A DNA stretch of 64,000 nucleotides from Povalibacter uvarum (GCF_014202975.1 NZ_JACHHZ010000002.1:1-64000); one strand, 5' to 3'. Positions 36,531 to 46,136 are shown, counted from the stretch's first letter. Numbers and translations are program-made. Notes: generated by a model from the sequence alone, not told the origin.

Positions 36531-36556
36531 AAGGGCGGCCATCGCTGGCCGCCCTT
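36531..36556 (-). terminator. terminator between the 990-aa TBDR and halogenase 2
   Basis: Arms AAGGGCGGCCA (36531-36541) and TGGCCGCCCTT (36546-36556) pair perfectly around TCGC. On the minus strand CTTGTTTCGG follows. It lies between the TBDR stop and the halogenase GTG. Confidence 0.75.
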
Positions 36557-36582
36557 TGCACCAGGTGCCTGTCTGACTCGCG

Positions 36583-39555
36583 TCAGAATCTCCCGCGAAC
36601 ACCCACGAGAATGCGCCGCGACCCCGAGTCGAAGGCGAACGGCAGATTCTCGAACTGCAGGTATTGGCTCGCGTCTTCCTCCGTCAGGTTGATCGCTTCG
36701 AGCGTTACACCGAGATAGTCGGTGAACTGGTAAGCGACCTGCGCATCCAGCTGACCGTAGTCCCGGTTCCACACACCCAGCGTGCGGGTGAGGCTCGTCG
36801 CATTGCCTGCTCCGTCGAACGTGGCATCCGGGAAGCCGAAGTTCGAGTCGAAGGACTTGTCGCGCCAGCCGTACGAGACACGGGCTTCGAATCCATGGTT
36901 CTGGTAGTAGACCTGCGTGTTGATCGCATGCTCTGCCACACCTGGAATCGGCAGCTCTGAATCGTAGTCGTTGGAGAACGGGGATTCCGAGTCGGAGTAC
37001 GTGTAGTTCACGTTGAAGCCGAAGCCCATGTCGAACGCGTACTGGGCCGACAGTTCGATACCCTTGATCGAGCCGCCCTCGCCGTTGACCGGTACCTGCA
37101 CGGGGCCTTCGCGGCCGCCTGCCTGGTCCATCACGAAGATCGACTGCGTCTCGACCGTGATGAACGAGTCGACTTCCTTCCAGAACGGCGTGACGGCGAT
37201 GAGGCCCTGCGTCCCGAAGTAGTACTCGTAGCTCAGGTCGAACTGCGTGGCGCGATACGGATCGAGGCCCGGATTGCCGGTGCTGCCGTTCGTGAACCGG
37301 AAGAGGTTGAACGTCGGGCTGCCCGAGTCAGAGTCGCGGGTGAAGTTGGTCTCGAAGCCGCGGCCGAGCTGGAACAGATCCTGGCGAGCAACGACCTTGG
37401 CGGTCGAGAAGCGGACCTTGCTGTCTTCCGTCACGTCGAGAACGATGTTCGCGCTCGGCAGGATGTCGGTGTAGCTGCGCTCGATGGTGCGCGTCTCGAA
37501 GTCCTTCAGCACGCCGTTCCAGCTGTCCGTGCCCCAATAGGTCGGGTTCGGATTGGAGGCGGCGTTCTGATCCACCGTCAGTTCCGTACGCAGCACGCGC
37601 GCGCCGACGTTGATGTGGTAGCGATCCGTCGACTCGCCCACGTCGGCCATCAGGTACGCCGAGGTCGTTTTCTCTTCGACGCGGAACGTTTCGAGCGGCG
37701 AAGGGAAGAACGAGAACGGAGTATCGGGATAAAGATTCTGAATCCACGCAACCGCGTTGCCCATCTGAGCGCGATTCTGGACGAGCACGCTGCTCGTGCC
37801 CGCGTTGCCCGAGCTCCAGAATCCGTTGATCGTCTGCACGCGATCCGGATTGCTGTTGAACGTCTGATACGGCGTGATCAGAGCCGGCGAATTGCCGAAC
37901 CGCTCGCAAGGGGCGTACTGGAAGTTCGCGCCAGCGGAGGCCGGGATTTCGCAGGACTTGTAGCCGATGGCGCCGTCCTGGAAGTAGCCGTACGGCGTCC
38001 AGTTCTGGCCGAACTGCGAACCGTCGAGCTCACCCTTGCCCGAGTAGTCGGCGAGATAGCGGCCGAACTCGTAGTCGATCTCACGTGATGTGAGACGCAC
38101 GCCACCGGAGAAGGTTACGTTGCCTGCCTGGATGAACTCCGGATCGAACTCGATATCACCGCGGACGGCCCAGTTCTCAGCGTCGGTGGTGTCACCAAAC
38201 ACCCAGTGCGACTTGAAGAAGCCGTTCGCCGGATTCGTGTAGAGATCCTGGTTGCCCACGAGGGTGAACGACGGAATCGTGCCGTCATTGGCGTCGTACG
38301 TGAAGCGGTAGTTCGCAGGCGCCGCAGCGTTCGGAGCGAAGCCGACGCCGTTCGTGCCACGCACGGTGTACTGCGTGTAGCGAACGTCGTTGTTCGCGCT
38401 CGTGCTCTCCTGCTCGCCCTTCGAGTACGCAGCTCCCGCACTCGCACGCCAGCTGCCGCCGCCGTCGTACTTGAACGACAACTGGAAGTTGTCGGAGCTG
38501 ATCTCCGTGTTCTTCACGAACGAGATCGCCTCTGCCGAGTTCGCGATCACCGTGCCGTGGATGAGCACGCCGTTGTCGTCGATCTCGTACGGCATCGTCG
38601 TGTCGAGACCGGGGCTCTCGGTGCCGAACGGGAATTTGACCGACGCTTCCTGAGTCAGGATGTCGAGATCGGAGTGGAACCACTGTGCGGTGAGTTCCGT
38701 GGACTCCGATGGGCGGAAGGACGCTGCGATCGAGTAGCCGAGACGTTCACGCTCTTCTTCGCGGTCGGTCGCGTAGCGATACTCCGGAGCGAAGTAGTTC
38801 GGAACGGTCAGACGGTCGGGGCGATCAGAGAAATCCCAGTCGCCGCGGTTCTGGCCGCCGAGCACGTCGGTCTGGAAGAGCTGCTTGTCGTAGGAGACCG
38901 AAGCGATCACCGCGAAGCGATCGCTGAATTCGTGGCCGACGACCAGTGCACCGAGCGGCTCCCAGCCTTCGCCGCTGTCGGCGTAACGCAGGTTGCCCGC
39001 TACGGTCGTGCCCTGCAGGTCGAAGGGACCGCGCGTCTTCAGGTCAATGATGCCGCCGAGACCCGTTTCAGCCTGCTTCGCGCTCGGCGACTTGTAGACG
39101 TCGATGCCGCCGAGCAGTTCGGATGGGACGCCTTCGAGCGAGTCGGTCTCGCGGAAGTTGCCTTCACCTTGTGTGTAGAGCTCGAGGCCGCTCAGGAAGA
39201 TGTCGCCGTTCAACAGCGTGACGTTCTGATCGAGGCCGCGAATGCGGGCCTTCGTACCCTGACCGTTCGAGCGGTCGATCGAGACGCCGGGCAGACGCTG
39301 CAAGGACTCAGCGACGTTCTGATCCGGGAACTTGCCGATGTCCTCGGCCGACACGGATTCGATGATCTGGTTCGATTCGCGTTTGTTTTCCAGTGCATCG
39401 GCGAGCGATGCCCTGAATCCCGTGACGACCACTTCCTCGACGGCCTCGCCGGTGGCCGGCGTCGAAGTCGTCTGGGCGTGGGCAGCAGCGATCGTGGTCA
39501 GCGAGACCGCCGCTGTCATCCACGAGCTGCGCAGGTAACTCTTTCGGATCCGCAT
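36583..39555 (-). CDS. TonB-dependent receptor, TonB-Xanth-Caul type (990 aa)
   Basis: A TBDR with a signal peptide ending AAAHA|QT, a TonB-box region EEVVVTGFRASLADALENKR and the signature AEDIGKFPDQNVAESLQRLPGVSIDR. Plug (KARIRGLDQNVTLLNGD, then IDVYKSPSAKQAETGLGGII) and barrel follow, ending in ILVGVRGRF. This subfamily imports oligosaccharides in Xanthomonas and Caulobacter. The ATG at 39555 has AGGGGGA seven bases upstream. It sits directly downstream of the GH2 gene on the same strand, with 391 bp between, so the GH2 product is a candidate for processing the same glycan. A possible promoter with perfect TTGACA lies at 39877-39906. Confidence 0.93.
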   Translation of the reverse strand: MRIRKSYLRSSWMTAAVSLTTIAAAHAQTTSTPATGEAVEEVVVTGFRASLADALENKRESNQIIESVSAEDIGKFPDQNVAESLQRLPGVSIDRSNGQGTKARIRGLDQNVTLLNGDIFLSGLELYTQGEGNFRETDSLEGVPSELLGGIDVYKSPSAKQAETGLGGIIDLKTRGPFDLQGTTVAGNLRYADSGEGWEPLGALVVGHEFSDRFAVIASVSYDKQLFQTDVLGGQNRGDWDFSDRPDRLTVPNYFAPEYRYATDREEERERLGYSIAASFRPSESTELTAQWFHSDLDILTQEASVKFPFGTESPGLDTTMPYEIDDNGVLIHGTVIANSAEAISFVKNTEISSDNFQLSFKYDGGGSWRASAGAAYSKGEQESTSANNDVRYTQYTVRGTNGVGFAPNAAAPANYRFTYDANDGTIPSFTLVGNQDLYTNPANGFFKSHWVFGDTTDAENWAVRGDIEFDPEFIQAGNVTFSGGVRLTSREIDYEFGRYLADYSGKGELDGSQFGQNWTPYGYFQDGAIGYKSCEIPASAGANFQYAPCERFGNSPALITPYQTFNSNPDRVQTINGFWSSGNAGTSSVLVQNRAQMGNAVAWIQNLYPDTPFSFFPSPLETFRVEEKTTSAYLMADVGESTDRYHINVGARVLRTELTVDQNAASNPNPTYWGTDSWNGVLKDFETRTIERSYTDILPSANIVLDVTEDSKVRFSTAKVVARQDLFQLGRGFETNFTRDSDSGSPTFNLFRFTNGSTGNPGLDPYRATQFDLSYEYYFGTQGLIAVTPFWKEVDSFITVETQSIFVMDQAGGREGPVQVPVNGEGGSIKGIELSAQYAFDMGFGFNVNYTYSDSESPFSNDYDSELPIPGVAEHAINTQVYYQNHGFEARVSYGWRDKSFDSNFGFPDATFDGAGNATSLTRTLGVWNRDYGQLDAQVAYQFTDYLGVTLEAINLTEEDASQYLQFENLPFAFDSGSRRILVGVRGRF

Positions 39556-39946
39556 ATCTTTGTCCCCCTGGTTGCAGTCTGAGTAGGTCCGTTGGAAATG
39601 CTGTCGGCAAACGTCTGCAACCGCAGGACCGCCGGCCGAACGCCTTACGCTCTCGAGCGGCCGAGGCCGCGCAGCACACGAGGGAAATGCTTGGAAAACG
39701 CTGCGATCGCGCGTTTCATCGGATCTTCCCCCATACCTGTTGCGAGCTTTCTTCGCGCGCAGCGATACCCGCACTCCGCTAACGGGAGTGTCGAACTTCG
39801 CTGCAGCGCCTGATCTTTCTTTCATGTCGGTGATCGACGCAGTGCTCCCTAGCGTCCTCAGCCGACCATGAATGCGATCTTGCGACCAAATGTCCATCGC
39901 TGTCAATTGCTTTTTGGCGATTGTGTCACGCAGCAGTTATTGCGAC
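39556..39946 (-). other. upstream region of the 990-aa TBDR
   Basis: A 391-bp gap between the GH2 stop and the TBDR ATG. It holds the candidate promoter at 39877-39906 and thus a possible leader of about 320 nt. No gene, riboswitch or ROK-type operator was recognised in it. Confidence 0.4.
39877..39906 (-). promoter_or_regulatory. candidate sigma-70 promoter for the 990-aa TBDR
   Basis: On the minus strand, TTGACA (39906-39901) and CAAGAT (39882-39877) are separated by 18 bp. The -35 is a perfect match and the -10 weak (3 of 6). Confidence 0.4.
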
Positions 39947-42900
39947 CTAGGGACCGGAAACAGCGACCGAGGCGGTTGCCAGGTTCCAGCCACGCAATGC
40001 GACGGTTGACCCCGCAACGGTCTGTGCCGGATAAGCAATGACAATCTCGCGGGACTCGCCGGGAAGCAGGGAAACGTAGTTGTCCGCGTAGTACGCCGGC
40101 AGGATGCGCTCGCCCTCCGCATCCAGAAGCGTCAACTTTATGGCCAGCGCGGGCGCCGTCCCTTTGTGCTCGATCCTTACGCGGATGCGCGTTTCGCCGC
40201 CTGCTTCCTCGGACGCCGCCTGTGCGGAAAGGCTTTGCGAAGGCATTGCCGCGAGCTTCCGATGCGCGCTCGCGTCACGCGCCTGCCAGTAGAAGTTCTC
40301 GGACACCAACCGGCCATCCTCGTCCGTGAGCTCGAGCTTCACCAGCACGACATCCTCGCGTTCCAAGTGGCTCGACAGCGCCAGCGGCTTCAGCGCAGTC
40401 GCAGCATTCGCCGCCGCATCGACCTTCTCCCGCCGCTCCTCGAGCAGTCGGTTGTCGAGACTGAGTACGCGTACGCGCAGCGACAGCCGGCGTGCGGCAT
40501 TCCTGGTCGAATTCACGACCGAGAGCGAATAGTCAGGCAGATTCATCTGCGCGTGGATCGGCTCGCACGCCTTGCGCACGCCGTAGTAGGAAGCATGCGT
40601 GTCGTAGTCGGAGCTGTAGATCTGCCACGCATGGCTGGGCCATGCCGGGTGAGTCATCCAGAGCAGCCGGCCGCTGTTCTTCGTCCACAAGTGAGCATGG
40701 AAGCCTTCGAACATGGCGCGATGCGTTTCGTAGTTCATCATCTGCGCCTTGCGTTCGAAGTCCTCGAGGCTCGTCGGCGCACCGAATCTTTCCTCCAGGG
40801 TCTTCATGAACGTGGCTACGTCGCCGTTTCCGCCGTGATGCCAGTCGTGATACGCGAACGCGTCGCTGATCGGCCATTGATCTTCGGGCGGCGCCCAGGC
40901 ACGGATCGATTCGAGCGTGGATAGCGATGGCGTGCCCACTTCAACCGAGAAGCCTTCTGCCAGCTCGGTGAAGTACTGCGCGGGAGGACGATAGTTGTAC
41001 GGTCCGCTGCCCTGCAGGTTCACTCGATTGGAACTGCCGGTGAAATGCCGCGTACCATCGACCTCGGCCACGAGGTCCGCGAGGCCTTCGTTGAGAATGG
41101 GCTGCGGAACGCCTTCGTTGCGCCCGAACCAGAGCGCGATCGACGGGTGGTTTCGGTATCGCAGGATCGTATCGCGAGCGTTCTTGAGGAAGAGTGCCGG
41201 ATCCTGCGGCTCGACCTGGAAGTCCTGAGTCGAGGCCCAGAAGTCGCTGAGCACGAGCAGGCCGTACTCGTCGGCGAGATCGAAGAAGGCGTCTTCGTAG
41301 TTGAGGCCGACCCAGTTGCGGATCGTGTTGAGATTCGCCTCGCGGTGCAGCCGGAAGTAGGGCTCGAGCCGGTCGCGCGAGATGCGCTTGCGGGAGTCGT
41401 CCATTCCCCAGTTCCCTCCCCGCGCGGCGATGCGCACTCCGTTGACCTTGAGCGCGAGATGCGGCGTCAGTGCGTCATCATCGATCTCCTTCACGGCGGG
41501 TGACTCCAGCGCACGGGGATAGAGCGATGCGGCCCACCCCTTCGGGCTCTTCTTCAGCGCCTCATGACGAACATCGATAAGGCGTTCGCCGCGGGAACTG
41601 CCGAGCGCGGTATCGACATCGACCCGCCTCAAACGACCTTTCTCATCGAACAGCGAGAGCTCATAGGTGATTTGCCGAACGCCAAAACGCAGCGCGCGAC
41701 TGTCGGATCGCGTCGTCCCCTCATCGAATGCGAGTTGCAGGCGGTACAACTCCTGCTTGCCATAGCCGTTCGGCCACCACAGGCGCGGCTGCGACAGATT
41801 CAGCTCGGTGAACTCCTGTGGTGAGAGCGTGATCGAGTTTTCGCCCGGCGTGAGACTCACTGGCTTGCTGATGCGAACGTGATCGAACGAAGCCGTGAGC
41901 GTTCCCGACACCGGGGCCGAGGACAGATTCTGCAGCGGCACCCGAATGACGACGGAAGCTCGCGATGTGTCCGGGAGCGGCAACTGCGTTACGACCTGCG
42001 GATCCTTGATTCGCACGGATCCCGTGACGCTCAGCACTACGTCCTGCCACAACCCCGTGTTGCGGTCCCTGATGCCGGGAATCCAGTCCCAACCTTCGGT
42101 GGCGATGAACGTCGGACCGTCGAGCGCCATTGCGCCGCCGTTCTCGCCGGGTCCGGCCTTGATCGACTGCTCATGCGGAATGCCGGGATGCGGGGGCGGC
42201 GACACGCGCACGGCGAGCACGTTCACGGCGTCGCTGCGAACTTTCTCAGTGACGTCGAAAACACCGCGAACGAATGCGCCAGTGATTGCTCCGAGCGGCG
42301 CGCCGTTCAACCAGACTTCGGCCCGATAGTTGATGCCGTTGAAGGTCAGCGTGAAGCGTCTTCCGTCGACTGGAGCGGCGAACTCAGTCCGGTACCAGTA
42401 GTCCTGGCGCGCGAGCGTTTCCGGGATGGCCATATTGTTGAGGCCATAGTCCGGATCGGGGTAGACACCGCGGTTGACCAGCGTTGTCAGCACGGTCCCA
42501 GGGACAGTCGCCGGATGCCATGCGGAAACGTCCAGGCCGGCGCTCGAGATGACGCCGGGTTGCGCTTGAACACGCGGCGCTTCGACGAGGCGCCAGTCGC
42601 CGACTGACCATGTGTTTTCCGTCAGCTGCTTGAGCGCTGGCGTCGGCGAGTCGACCGCCGCGAGCGTTTTCGGGAATGCGGCTTTGCTGATCGGCAGCGT
42701 CCACGCCAATTGCGGCGACGAAAGCCCCGTCAGTTGTTTCACCTGCCATGGCCAGCCCACGGAGATGTCGGCGAAGTTGATTCGCTCGAACGCAGGCCTG
42801 GCTTTGAACAAGGCCTGGATCTCCACGGCAGCCAAGGCGCGCGATTGAACTGTGTACGCCGCGATCTCTCCGCCGAAATGGCGGCTGCGCGGCCAAGGTG

Positions 42901-43375
42901 AGTTCGTCGGAGCGACCTCCACGAACGGGCCAGCTGCGGGAATCGCCTTCTGTGTTGAAGACGCGGCAGAGCCGTCGACGAAGAGCTGGGCCCGGCTACC
43001 GTCGAACGTCGCTGCAATGAGATGCCATTCGCCCGCGGATATCGCCGCAGCTCCGGCAATTTCTTGCCCGGCGAGTCGCAGGAAAGGCTTGCCGTCCCGC
43101 AATCCGAGATAGCGGCCGCTATCCTGTGTTGGTTCACCAAGGCCACCGATGAGAACGGGCCCGTCCTGATGATCACTGCGCACCCACGCGTGGATCGTCC
43201 ACGAGGCCTGCGACGTCAGAACGGGATTTCGGGCGTCCACGGCATCACGGATGCCCTCGCCGCCCTCCAGGAAACGAGCGTGGTATGGACCGATCTGGGC
43301 ATGAACCGGCAAAGCGAGCCACAGGCTGCAAGCGAGCACGATCTGGCCCAGCACCCGGTTGTGAGTCCCGATCAT
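39947..43375 (-). CDS. exported GH2 beta-mannosidase-like enzyme with LamG domain
   Basis: 1,142 aa. The signal peptide ends LPVHA|QI. Residues about 25-195 form a LamG/concanavalin-type domain (WTIHAWVRSDHQDGPVLIGG, SAGEWHLIAATFDGSRAQLF). A GH2 jelly-roll (about 250-420, with YWYRTEFAAPVDGRRFTL), Ig-like domains and a TIM barrel follow. The acid/base is Glu754 in WFGRNEGVP and the likely nucleophile is Glu812 in FSVEVGTPS. The combination fits the beta-mannosidase / exo-beta-glucosaminidase branch rather than beta-galactosidases. It should act in the periplasm or at the surface, releasing monosaccharide from beta-mannoside-type glycans. The ATG at 43375 has GGGGG upstream. It is divergent from the MFS porter, with a shared ROK-type operator inside its promoter. 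Exact linkage specificity is not determined. Confidence 0.87.
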   Translation of the reverse strand: MIGTHNRVLGQIVLACSLWLALPVHAQIGPYHARFLEGGEGIRDAVDARNPVLTSQASWTIHAWVRSDHQDGPVLIGGLGEPTQDSGRYLGLRDGKPFLRLAGQEIAGAAAISAGEWHLIAATFDGSRAQLFVDGSAASSTQKAIPAAGPFVEVAPTNSPWPRSRHFGGEIAAYTVQSRALAAVEIQALFKARPAFERINFADISVGWPWQVKQLTGLSSPQLAWTLPISKAAFPKTLAAVDSPTPALKQLTENTWSVGDWRLVEAPRVQAQPGVISSAGLDVSAWHPATVPGTVLTTLVNRGVYPDPDYGLNNMAIPETLARQDYWYRTEFAAPVDGRRFTLTFNGINYRAEVWLNGAPLGAITGAFVRGVFDVTEKVRSDAVNVLAVRVSPPPHPGIPHEQSIKAGPGENGGAMALDGPTFIATEGWDWIPGIRDRNTGLWQDVVLSVTGSVRIKDPQVVTQLPLPDTSRASVVIRVPLQNLSSAPVSGTLTASFDHVRISKPVSLTPGENSITLSPQEFTELNLSQPRLWWPNGYGKQELYRLQLAFDEGTTRSDSRALRFGVRQITYELSLFDEKGRLRRVDVDTALGSSRGERLIDVRHEALKKSPKGWAASLYPRALESPAVKEIDDDALTPHLALKVNGVRIAARGGNWGMDDSRKRISRDRLEPYFRLHREANLNTIRNWVGLNYEDAFFDLADEYGLLVLSDFWASTQDFQVEPQDPALFLKNARDTILRYRNHPSIALWFGRNEGVPQPILNEGLADLVAEVDGTRHFTGSSNRVNLQGSGPYNYRPPAQYFTELAEGFSVEVGTPSLSTLESIRAWAPPEDQWPISDAFAYHDWHHGGNGDVATFMKTLEERFGAPTSLEDFERKAQMMNYETHRAMFEGFHAHLWTKNSGRLLWMTHPAWPSHAWQIYSSDYDTHASYYGVRKACEPIHAQMNLPDYSLSVVNSTRNAARRLSLRVRVLSLDNRLLEERREKVDAAANAATALKPLALSSHLEREDVVLVKLELTDEDGRLVSENFYWQARDASAHRKLAAMPSQSLSAQAASEEAGGETRIRVRIEHKGTAPALAIKLTLLDAEGERILPAYYADNYVSLLPGESREIVIAYPAQTVAGSTVALRGWNLATASVAVSGP

Positions 43376-43445
43376 CCGCCATCCCCCGCAATCGATCCGC
43401 GGCTCATGGCCACGGGTTGTTCGTTCTACCCGGATTCGCGCTACA

Positions 43446-43474
43446 TTAATAAAACGATTTTCTTTATTCGTCAA
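43446..43474 (-). promoter_or_regulatory. GH2 promoter overlapped by ROK-type operator
   Basis: On the minus strand TTGACG (43474-43469) and TATTAA (43451-43446) are 17 bp apart. Between and across them lies the palindrome AATAAA-N9-TTTATT (43448-43468). A bound repressor would block this promoter and the divergent MFS promoter. A close relative of the site precedes the ROK kinase. Confidence 0.7.
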
Positions 43475-43485
43475 ACGGCGGGGAT

Positions 43486-44799
43486 ATGAACAGAGGATTG
43501 TTCCTGGCGAGCATCTCAAGCGCGGCCCTGGCCGGCTTGCTGTTCGGCTTTGATACGGCAGTGATTTCCGGAGTGACTGCGGATCTGCGCAACGTCTATT
43601 CGCTGTCACCCGCCGCGCTCGGCGCGACAGTGTCGAGTGCGCTGATCGGCACGTTGATCGGAGCGCTCTGCGCAGGCGTCGTCGGCGATCGTTACGGCAG
43701 CCGCGACGCGTTGCGATGGATGGCTGTGCTGTATCTGGTCTCGGGGCTGGGTTGCGCCGTCGCCTGGAACTGGCCTGCGCTGCTGATTTTCCGATTCATC
43801 GGCGGACTCGCCATCGGGGGCTCATCAGTACTGGCTCCGGTCTACATCGCGGAGATCGCGCCTCCCCAGCGGCGAGGCATGCTGGTCGGCTTGTTCCAGA
43901 TCAACATCGTGGCCGGCATCCTCATTGCGTATCTCAGCAACTTTCTCGTCGGCCAGGTCATGCCGGACGAAGCCGAATGGCGCTGGAAGTTCGCTGTGAC
44001 GATCGTTCCTGCAATGCTGCTGCTGGGGATGTTGCTGTACATCCCTCACAGTCCGCGCTGGCTGATTGCGAAGGGCCGTGCAGCGGAGGCGCTCGAAGCA
44101 CTGCGACGAATCGGGATGCCCGATGCACGAGGCACTCTGGAAGAGATCCGCCAGTCGACGCATGCAACGTCGTCGAATCGATTGAGCTGGCACCAGCATC
44201 GCAAGCCGATCCTGCTCGCCGTGGCGATCGCCATGTTCAACCAGCTCGCTGGAATCAACGCGATCCTCTACTACCTCAACGACATCTTCGCCGCGGCCGG
44301 GTTCGGGAGGGTGTCGAGCGATCTGCAGGCTGTTGCTATCGGTGCAACGAACCTCGTCTTCACGCTGATCGCCATGCTCTTCATAGACAGAGTCGGTCGC
44401 CGCAGGCTCTTGCTGGTGGGCGCCGTCGGCATGTTCATCTGTCTGACGTTCGTAGCGGGAATCATGGGCATGGACCGCGGCCACGAATGGCTGATCGTCA
44501 CGCTGATCGGCTTCATTGCGTTCTTCGCGTTCTCGCAAGGAGCCGTGATCTGGGTCTACATCAGCGAGATTTTCCCGACGCCGGTGCGGGCGCGAGGGCA
44601 GTCGATCGGCAGTTCGACACACTGGATCATGAATGCGCTGATCACGTTCCTGTTTCCGCTCGTCGCGGCACAGTCGAAAGCCGCGCCGTTCGCATTCTTC
44701 GCGGCGATGATGGTGCTGCAATTCCTTGTCGTACTGCGCTACTTCCCCGAAACCAAGGGCGCGAAACTCGAGGACATGGAAGCGCTCATGAATCGATGA
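43486..44799 (+). CDS. MFS sugar porter (sugar:H+ symporter)
   Basis: A 437-aa inner-membrane transporter of the sugar porter family, 12 membrane segments. Signatures: GFDTAVISG at the end of TM1, the GDRYGSRDALR loop 2-3, HSPRWL after TM6, QLAGINAILYYL in TM7 (the sugar-binding QQxxGxNxxxYY motif, here with one Gln), DRVGRRRLL and the terminal PETKG. It is somewhat short of the usual 460-500 residues. It would bring in the monosaccharide freed by the divergent GH2 enzyme, probably mannose or a related hexose (inferred). The ROK-type operator lies 18 bases upstream of its ATG. It converges, without a gap, on the AGE-family gene. Confidence 0.92.
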   Translation: MNRGLFLASISSAALAGLLFGFDTAVISGVTADLRNVYSLSPAALGATVSSALIGTLIGALCAGVVGDRYGSRDALRWMAVLYLVSGLGCAVAWNWPALLIFRFIGGLAIGGSSVLAPVYIAEIAPPQRRGMLVGLFQINIVAGILIAYLSNFLVGQVMPDEAEWRWKFAVTIVPAMLLLGMLLYIPHSPRWLIAKGRAAEALEALRRIGMPDARGTLEEIRQSTHATSSNRLSWHQHRKPILLAVAIAMFNQLAGINAILYYLNDIFAAAGFGRVSSDLQAVAIGATNLVFTLIAMLFIDRVGRRRLLLVGAVGMFICLTFVAGIMGMDRGHEWLIVTLIGFIAFFAFSQGAVIWVYISEIFPTPVRARGQSIGSSTHWIMNALITFLFPLVAAQSKAAPFAFFAAMMVLQFLVVLRYFPETKGAKLEDMEALMNR

Positions 44800-45954
44800 C
44801 TAGCCCGCTCGCTTCAGCGTGTGCTCGAACTCCGCGATTGCACAGGCGATGTGATAGAACGAGCTCGCCGGCGCCGGTTCTTCGACGAAGCTGCCATCCG
44901 GGTTCATCTTGTCGCGCCACAATCCGCGCAGCGGCGTGTCGAGATACTTCTGCAGCCCGCGCGCGGCCGCGACCGCCATGCTCCAGTATTCCTCCTGGCG
45001 CGTGACCTCGGCAGCAATGCACGCCGCTTTGAGACGTTCCGTCTGCGGCCAGAGGCGCGCAAGTGGATCGCGAACCGTTCCGTCCGAGAGCAGCGATGTG
45101 ATCGCGACACCCCGACTCTGATCCACGCCCAGGCTTTCGCCGAACTGGATGATCTGCAGCGCCGGCTCGCGCGCCCGCGATTCGCCGGTGCGCTCGACCC
45201 ATCGCAACAGCAGCCAGCCCCATTCGAACTGATGCCCTGGCTCGACGACGCGGCCTTCGTCGCCATCGACCGGCTGCCAGTCCGCGTCGAAGAACTCCCG
45301 GAGCAAACCCGAGTACGGATCGATGAATCGCGAGAGTGCGAGCTCGACGATATCGCTGGCGAGACGCTGCCATCTCGCATCGTGATCGAGGTCCATCCAT
45401 GCAAGCGCGGATTCGAGCAAGTGCATGTGCGAATTGGACAGCAACGGCAGGATGCGCGGATTGGATTCTTCGAATCCGCCATTGGCGTTCTCCAGCTGCG
45501 CCTGAACCCGCTCGAGAAGATTGCGAGCGGCATCCCGCAGCCCATCATCATCGAGCGTGTCGTACGCAGCGGCGAGGCCCATCAGCGCGAACGCCTGATC
45601 GTAGAGAACGGCGCGATCGTCGGCGACCGAACCGTCGGCCGCCACGACCGTTCGCACCAGTCCATCGGGGCGAAAATACTTCTCGCGAAAGTAATCGAGC
45701 CCATGCCGCACTGCCTGTTCGTGCGGTCCGGCCCAGCCGAGCTCATCGGCAATGCTGTATGCGTAGATCTGACGCGGATGCAATCGTGCGCGACGACGCT
45801 CGCCGGTGGCGCTGCCGTCGATGCGCAGGCGTTCGTGAAATCCGCCTTGTTCGTGATCGGCGCCGCGGGACCACCACAGCGGATACGCGTCCTCGAGCAG
45901 CCAATGCTTCAACGCTTCGCAGATTTCGGTAGCTTCGGTGATCACGGACGACAT
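44800..45954 (-). CDS. AGE-family sugar 2-epimerase / mannose isomerase
   Basis: A 384-aa (alpha/alpha)6-barrel enzyme of the N-acylglucosamine 2-epimerase family. Expected catalytic His positions are visible in NSHMHLLESAL, VEPGHQFEWGW and SFYHIACAI, with a conserved Arg in RLHPRQIYAYS. LWPQTERLKA resembles mannose isomerases (YihS-like) and bacterial ManA-annotated AGE proteins. Likely reaction: mannose to fructose in the cytoplasm; N-acetylmannosamine/GlcNAc epimerisation is the alternative. The ATG at 45954 has GGGGAG eight bases upstream. It is 182 bp downstream of the ROK kinase on the same strand, so co-transcription is likely. Confidence 0.87.
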   Translation of the reverse strand: MSSVITEATEICEALKHWLLEDAYPLWWSRGADHEQGGFHERLRIDGSATGERRRARLHPRQIYAYSIADELGWAGPHEQAVRHGLDYFREKYFRPDGLVRTVVAADGSVADDRAVLYDQAFALMGLAAAYDTLDDDGLRDAARNLLERVQAQLENANGGFEESNPRILPLLSNSHMHLLESALAWMDLDHDARWQRLASDIVELALSRFIDPYSGLLREFFDADWQPVDGDEGRVVEPGHQFEWGWLLLRWVERTGESRAREPALQIIQFGESLGVDQSRGVAITSLLSDGTVRDPLARLWPQTERLKAACIAAEVTRQEEYWSMAVAAARGLQKYLDTPLRGLWRDKMNPDGSFVEEPAPASSFYHIACAIAEFEHTLKRAG

Positions 45955-46136
45955 CGACAGAACTCCCCAGGCATTGGACGCGCCAGTTTACTGGAGCCGT
46001 TGCGCGGCACGGCGCCGACGGACGTAATGAACCGTCGAGCCTTCAAGTTCGGGAACCAGTCGATATTTTTCGCGGCTCGTCGGCACTCCGCGACGGGCAC
46101 AGCGGCCGCTCCGGCCCGATCGTCAGCGCCCGTTCT

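Noticed and set aside
34981-36576. Plus-strand 531-codon open frame across halogenase 2
   Set aside because: Antisense shadow of a gene with all halogenase motifs intact.
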